This document shows, one piece after another, positions 58,209 through 64,000 of a stretch of DNA of 64,000 nt (within the stretch, counting starts at the first letter, position 1; each line of letters starts with the position of its first letter). Position numbers and translations under genes: made by a program. The notes under the pieces are model-generated. The model searched no databases, had not been told where the DNA came from, and saw only the letters and a program-made list of their open reading frames with translations. The DNA is from Isoetes taiwanensis (lineage: Eukaryota > Streptophyta > Lycopodiopsida > Isoetales > Isoetaceae): assembly GCA_021234155.1 (NCBI GenBank), contig JAJEKV010000005.1, positions 19,328,089-19,392,088 on the forward strand, written 5' to 3'.

Positions 58209-61200
58209 TCTCAAAATTATGAAGAATTGCAGATTTTTGAAGAGTCATAAAGCCATATAAATTAGTGACACATCAAATTGCTAAGTCTCCCCGTAGTGCA
58301 CGATTTGAAGAGCAATAGAAGAAGTCGCGATCTTTTGATATAATATCTTCATTACCAATAACCCCCATTAAAGAGATTGCCATTTTTTGCTGCCAAACAC
58401 GCTTATAACACATCATCCTCCGCCTAGAATTACCCCAAGCATGTAAAAATTGTAAGGCGGTTTTCACTAACTAGTTACCAAATTTTCACTTACCAACCAG
58501 CCTCCGATGCCGTAACATTCTAATTTCCAAGATCCGCGGACTCGCTTCTCGGATGATAATAGGCAAAAGAAAGATCATTGAAAGCCATATTGGTCCTTTC
58601 CAAATTGCTAGATGTGGTACCATTGCAAAGCCATTTACGCTGGGTATGCAACTTGAACTAAGCAGACGATCACCGACCAAAAGATCACATAATTGTCGGT
58701 AAATGTACTTGCTATATGCTTTTCATATTACAAATTGAGGGCTAGTCTTCATGTTGCACCTTGTTTGTTCATTGTGGAAGTGGACAATAGCATGGCGGTG
58801 GTAGTTATCCATGTCCGCAATCTTTGCACAATAGACCAATTCCGAAAGGTGCACTCGTGATTTATGAACCGCATAAATGTAGTGCCCGCTGAGAAATATT
58901 GTGTAATTCGCGGCCTTTGGCTTCTTGAGGTATATAGGTGCCATATGGGAGTAGCTAACCTTTTGAGAAATTCCAACATAACCAATCGCCGCAGCCTTAT
59001 AATAGGAGATGCAATATAATTACTCTCGATGTAGAACAATATTGCAACAAAATTGTTGGGAGATTCCTTTCCTTCTTCCTACATTTGGTCGATAAGCCTC
59101 GCTTAACTCACCAAATGACGAAGCTTAACGCCTTGCTTCTCTCTTAGGAGATACAAACAACATCAAATCCCATATACTCTCTTCTATACCTAACTCAATT
59201 CTATTAGCAATACTCATACCACCTAAAACCAACAAAGCCATACATTCAAAATGCTTTCCATTGCATTGATGGCAAATTAGCAAACAATAGATAGATTACC
59301 CATTGCTTTTATGGCTTTTCCGCAATAAGATTTACCCCAAAGTGCAACAATAGTACGATTCCCTCAGAAGGCACAAAAGCACAAATTGACAGAATGTGAA
59401 AACTATACATAGAGATTTCTATATTATCCATGTACAATACACACTACATACCATAGGGAACCGAAACTTGCCCCGAGATTGTATTCTCAACACCGACTAA
59501 TCTTGTATTCCAACAATTATAGGTTCCTTGCTTGCTTGCACATGCTTATTTCCTCCCGCTTTGTATAAAACAATTGCAACCGGTGCTCTAATTTTAATTG
59601 AATCACTAGATCAAGACCCACATTTGTCGCCTTTGTGTAGATGCCACCTCCTAAGCAAAAACAGGTTACAAACGATGCCCCAAAAATATATCCAATGAGA
59701 AGAAGAGGTATTGCATGTCATTTCATAAGCGTAAGTACATCCTCATATCCACCATGAGGGCAGAGAAACCTCTAGCACCTACCGCGAATCCGCATACCAT
59801 CCAATCGGCAATATAGTAATGAAATATAGTCCGCTACCTACCTATAGTCGTTTCTTGTTATAGGACGTGCACTATCGACACCCCGACGCTGGCACTCATC
59901 AAGCCCACATCCCAATATAGCCCGCTACTCGAACACAATGCTTTGAGGAGGAAAAGAACAACCAAGAATGCCAACGCTGACTGCATAGCTTGCCAAACAA
60001 AGAACTTTAACTTCGATAAAAAAATACCGTGATATGAACTTCCAAACTTACTTTCCAAGTTCGGCCGCAGCCAGCTTCGCTTTCATCATCATTGTTTGTA
60101 TGCAAACTACCACTTTAGAAAGCTCTCAGAATTCAAATTAGACTTACAAAATTTTTTTCCGCTCAGGCCGCATAATCACAATATAACGCAATTTTTCACA
60201 CATTCCCTTTAATTTCCTCCCCGCAACATTGTTTGAATGTTGACACATTAAAAAGTATTAAAGAAACAGCTTGACACATTAACATTGAAAATCTCAATCC
60301 CATCCACTACTTTAAAATATGATCAAATCCACCTTCAAAGTTAATGAAATAGCAAAGATGTTTTACATGTGATTTGAAAGGATAAGGTGTTACACTAGGT
60401 CAGCCGAGATTAAACATCTTACAAATATCATTTTTTTTACAAACTTTAGACCTGAGATGGCCACTTTAGAGCAATCACTCCTGAAATAGAAAGTGGTATG
60501 AGCTCAAGAAAGAATCAAAATAAAGGTGGAGAAACCGATGGTAATAGAAATGCGATTCAATATATGAATCATCTTCTTAATATTCTTCTCTCCTATTCTA
60601 TATTACATCACCATTTATGTGGCTTCTCATGTTATACACAAGTCCAGTTCTTGATAATAAATAGATTTGTTTTGACCGCGGATCGGGTAGCAATTCATTA
60701 TTACCCGTGATTTTCCACACAAAGAGTCAAATTGTTATGTCTGCCTCGCTGAGCCAGCCTATGGCAACTTAGCATGGGAGTGGTACACTAAAAGTCATGT
60801 TCTTTTGCTGGCCACAATCAGATCTTCCTCAGAACAATCTATGGCATAAGCACATATCATACTTCTAAAAATACGTAACTCCGCATCACCGCTAATACTC
60901 GCTTAGTCCGCAGCGCATTTTCCTTTCACAAAAACAACCATATAGGAAGGCATGGTCTTCATGATACCATAAGAAAGGGATACTCCCAATGAGAGCCAAG
61001 GGTCCGGGCGCCCGGGCAACAAAGGAGAGCATAACAAAATGACTACCATGGCTTACAAAGCCAGAGCCTTCTTTGAAGATCCGACAGAACCCATTTTTAA
61101 AAAATTGAGGGATCAATTTCGAAAGCAGAGCAATGCTCGCTTTGTAATAGCGCTTTTAGAAGCCTCGCTCGCCTGTAAGAACTTCGTAATGCTCGTGCAT

Positions 61201-62461
61201 ACAAATTCCCTTTGTCATTGTTGAAATGCCTGAATATGCGTAAAAACAAACACCGTTAGAGCGTTAATACAACACGTAGAGAGAACCATGTTGCAATGAT
61301 CTAGATTCACTGATAAGTTGGGCTTCTAGCGATAAATTCTAGAAGAGACATTACTTAAAAATCAATGAAATGGAAAGCACGATTCCACTTTCAAGGATCC
61401 GACAGATGCCAACGAAGCCCACCACACCTGAAAGGATTGAGAGAAGTCCCGTCAATACAATTGCTCATGAGAGGCTTTTATTGATAAGACAAACTATTCA
61501 GCCAAATGTCTTTTTAAAATCACTTGCACTCAACATTTTTTAAAAACAGTGTGTAATTATTGAATTTGAGCTGCAAAGAGTTAACACTTAACTCTTATAG
61601 GTGACAAAATTGAAACCGAAAATGACAACCATCAGAAAGAAATTTGCATCCCGTACCCCAAAAATGATGAATGAACGAGAATGCATGAATACATGCATCC
61701 TCTTTGGTGTATAAGCACGCTTTTAATGCCGATCGCCTTATTTCAAGCAACTCATGCTTTGCAAAAAATTAAAGTTTTACCTTGTTCAAAATGAGTTCCA
61801 CGATCAAGTCCCTATATTCAAAAAAACAACCATCTTACACCGCTTGCTTAAATCTCCATTCGCACCACCGGCCTCTCGCGGATGATGCTCGATTATAAGA
61901 GAGATTCGTGAATGAAAACAAAGCTTTTCCAATGTCGTTAATCAAATCTTTAAAGAATCCAATTGTTGTAAATGATGAATGATACTACAATTGCATAACA
62001 ATGACTTGCAATGGTTAATATTTACTCTTGCTACATATAATGTCTTTAACTTCATCCACAGGCCTATTCAACATACCGTAGGCCTGCCAAGAGAGAAGTC
62101 CCAGGACACGCCACCTACCACACCCATTCCTAGCTCACCGGGCAGCAAGCGAGTATCCATCACCAAAAGTTGCTCAAGATTTCCCAAATTGTCTTGGTTT
62201 AGCTTCCCCTGCTCTTCTTGAGGTCTGCATTCAACACTAAATTTCATTAACACCATAAAGTTCTATCATAAATCTAGAACCAAACTAATACTGCAAAGAA
62301 AAACAGTAATGGTAATGAAAACTATTGACAGAGAAGCATGAGTCGCAAGAATTTCCTAAGGAGATTCATAAGAAGCGCCATGCTTGGACAAACAAACGCC
62401 AAAATTAAGCCCTAAGGATTCAAAAGCTACATGGCAGAACAGGTAAACCAAGAGACTCGGT
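58209..62461. repeat. 4.25 kb tandem unit 1 (copy 2)
   Basis: The unit starts TCTCAAAATTATGA and matches the units of copy 1. The plus-strand frame at 61,979-62,221 again starts MILQLHNNDLQWLIF. Most small differences from copy 1 lie at the same scrambled spots. It has no recognised gene. Confidence 0.9.
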
Positions 62462-64000
62462 TCTCAAAATTATGAAGAATTGCAGATGCTTGAAGAGTCA
62501 TAAAGCCATATAAATTAGTGACACATCAAATTGCTAAGTCTCCCCGGTAGTGCACGATTTGAAGAGCAATAGAAGAAGTCGATCTTTTGATATAATATCT
62601 TCATTACCAATAACCCCCATTAAAGAGATTGCCATTTTTGTTGCCAAACACGCTTATAACACATCATCCTCGGGCCGCCTAGAATTACCCCAAGCATGTA
62701 AAAATTGTAAGGCGGTGTTTCATTAACTAGTTACCAAATTTTCACTTACCAACCAGTCCGATGCCGTAACATTCTAATTTCCAAGATCCGCGGACTCGCT
62801 TCTCGGATGATAATAGGCAAAAGAAAGATCATTGAAAGCCATATTGGTCCTTTCCAAATTGCTAGATGTGGTACCATTGCAAGCCATTTACGCTGGGTAT
62901 GCAACTTGAACTAAGCAGACGATCACCTGACCAAAAGATCACATAATTGTCGGTGAATGACTTGCTATATGCTTTTCATATTACAAATTGAGGGCTAGTC
63001 TTCATGTTGCACCTTGTTTGTTCATTGTGGAAGTGGACAATAGCATGGTGGTAGTTATCCATGTCTCCGCAATCTTTGCACAATAGACCAATTCCGAAAG
63101 CGGTGCACTCTCAAGATTTATGAACCGCACAATGTAGTGCCCGCTTTGAGAAATATTGTGTAATTGTGCCTTTGGCTTTTGAGGTATATAGGTGCCATAT
63201 GGGAGTAGCTAACCTTTTTGAGAAATTCCAACATAACCAATTTCGCCGCAGATTTTATAATAGGAGATGCAATATAATTACCTCGATGTAGAACAATATT
63301 GCAACAAAATTGTTGGGAGATTCCTTTCCTTCTTCCTACATTTGGTCGATAAGCCCGCTTAACTCACCAAATGACGAAGCTTAACGCCTTGCTTCTCGCT
63401 CTAGGAGATACAAACAACATCAAATCCCATATACTCTTCTATAACTGACCAATTCTATTAGCAATACTCATACCACCTAAAACCAACAAAGCCATACATT
63501 CAAAATGCTTTCCATTGCATTGATGGCAAATTAGCAAACAATACATAGATTACCCATTGCTTTTATGGCTTTCCAAGAATAAGATTTACCCCAAAGTGCA
63601 AGAATAGTACAGATTCCCTCGTAAGGCACAAAAGCACAAATTGATGTGAATGTGAAAACTATACATAGAGATTTCTATATTATCCATGTACAATACACAC
63701 TACATACCATAGGGAACCGAAACTTGCCCGAGATTGTATTCAACACCGACTAATCTTGTATTCTGAACAATTATAGGTTCCTTGCTTGCTTGCACATGCT
63801 TATTTCCTCCCAGTTTGTATAAAACAATTGCAACCGGTGCTCTAATTTTAATTGAATCACTAGATCAGCACCCACATTTGCTGCCTTTGTGTAGATGCCA
63901 CCTCCTAAGCAAAAGTGGTTACAAACGATGCCCCAAAAATATATCCAATGAGAAGAAGAGGTATTGCATGTCATTTCATAAGCGTAATACATCCTCATAT
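62462..64000. repeat. 4.25 kb tandem unit 2 (copy 2), cut by window end
   Basis: This is the first 1,539 bases of the next unit, close to 58,209-59,750. It shows that the array continues beyond the window. Confidence 0.9.

Larger units (their letters stand above)
54560..64000. repeat. Large repeat, copy 2 (continues past the window)
   Basis: From 55,122 it matches copy 1 base for base apart from recurrent small differences. The left part (54,560-55,121), which copy 1 loses at the window edge, supplies the end of the 162-codon ORF. The array begins at 58,209, with a second unit from 62,462. Both copies have the same orientation. Confidence 0.9.

Noticed and set aside
59858-60058. Resemblance of a minus-strand frame (SKLKFFVWQAMQSALAF) to the zinc-binding RT tail of LINEs
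   Set aside because: The frame is not preserved in the other tandem units and no polymerase lies upstream; probably chance.
1-64000. CRISPR arrays, tRNA genes, full rRNA genes, bacterial operons
   Set aside because: No repeat-spacer pattern, cloverleaf with conserved A/B boxes, or long rRNA match was seen; only the short 23S-like stretch was noted.

Overview
The window reads as nuclear DNA of a seed-free land plant, most likely a fern (a lycophyte or hornwort is possible). The best evidence is one almost intact, intronless pentatricopeptide-repeat (PPR) gene with a complete DYW deaminase domain. It carries a KPAxA box where most DYW proteins have a PG box; as I recall the literature, that class is confined to ferns, lycophytes and hornworts. 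Short AT-rich introns, APE-type LINEs, a Ty3/Gypsy element, a Mutator-like foldback element and a Penelope-like reverse transcriptase fit a large repeat-rich plant genome. There are no bacterial-style genes, tRNA genes or CRISPR arrays.

Layout. Positions 1-14,657 hold copy 1 of a large repeat: a 3.07 kb arm followed by a head-to-tail array of a 4.26 kb unit (two full units and a truncated third). Copy 2 lies in the same orientation at about 54,560-64,000, offset by about 55.12 kb, and runs off the window end. Its left end carries a 162-codon minus-strand reading frame of unknown function; copy 1 starts inside that frame. Positions 14.66-22.4 kb are mostly anonymous but contain an 892 bp foldback element (16,561-17,452) with a 9 bp target-site duplication.

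Positions 22.4-38.6 kb are a nested transposon complex and the most interesting region. A tyrosine recombinase gene of Crypton/DUF3504 type has exon 1 at 23,139-23,473 and exons 2-4 at 33,215-34,250. Its first intron is 9.74 kb, whereas the other two are 67 and 69 bp. The intron holds a retroelement with LTR-like direct repeats of about 1.8-1.9 kb around an intron-containing Penelope-like reverse transcriptase. A truncated LINE sits inside the left repeat, and a nearly full-length degenerate LINE cuts the recombinase gene in exon 4. The recombinase and reverse transcriptase frames carry stops and frameshifts.

Positions 39.5-42.8 kb hold the PPR-DYW gene, which carries one extra A in an A-run. 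A weakly supported multi-exon gene follows at 43.4-45.2 kb, then a perfect GC-rich hairpin (45,591-45,616) and a LINE fragment (46.5-47.3 kb). A decayed Ty3/Gypsy element on the minus strand (about 48.4-54.5 kb) has one recognisable LTR and ends abruptly where large-repeat copy 2 begins.

The PPR-DYW protein is the only gene likely to serve the plant, probably in organellar RNA editing; nearly everything else is mobile or repetitive. Repeat copies differ at recurrent short spots, often CTG in one copy and CCG in another. Some frameshifts and stops may therefore be consensus errors rather than true decay.
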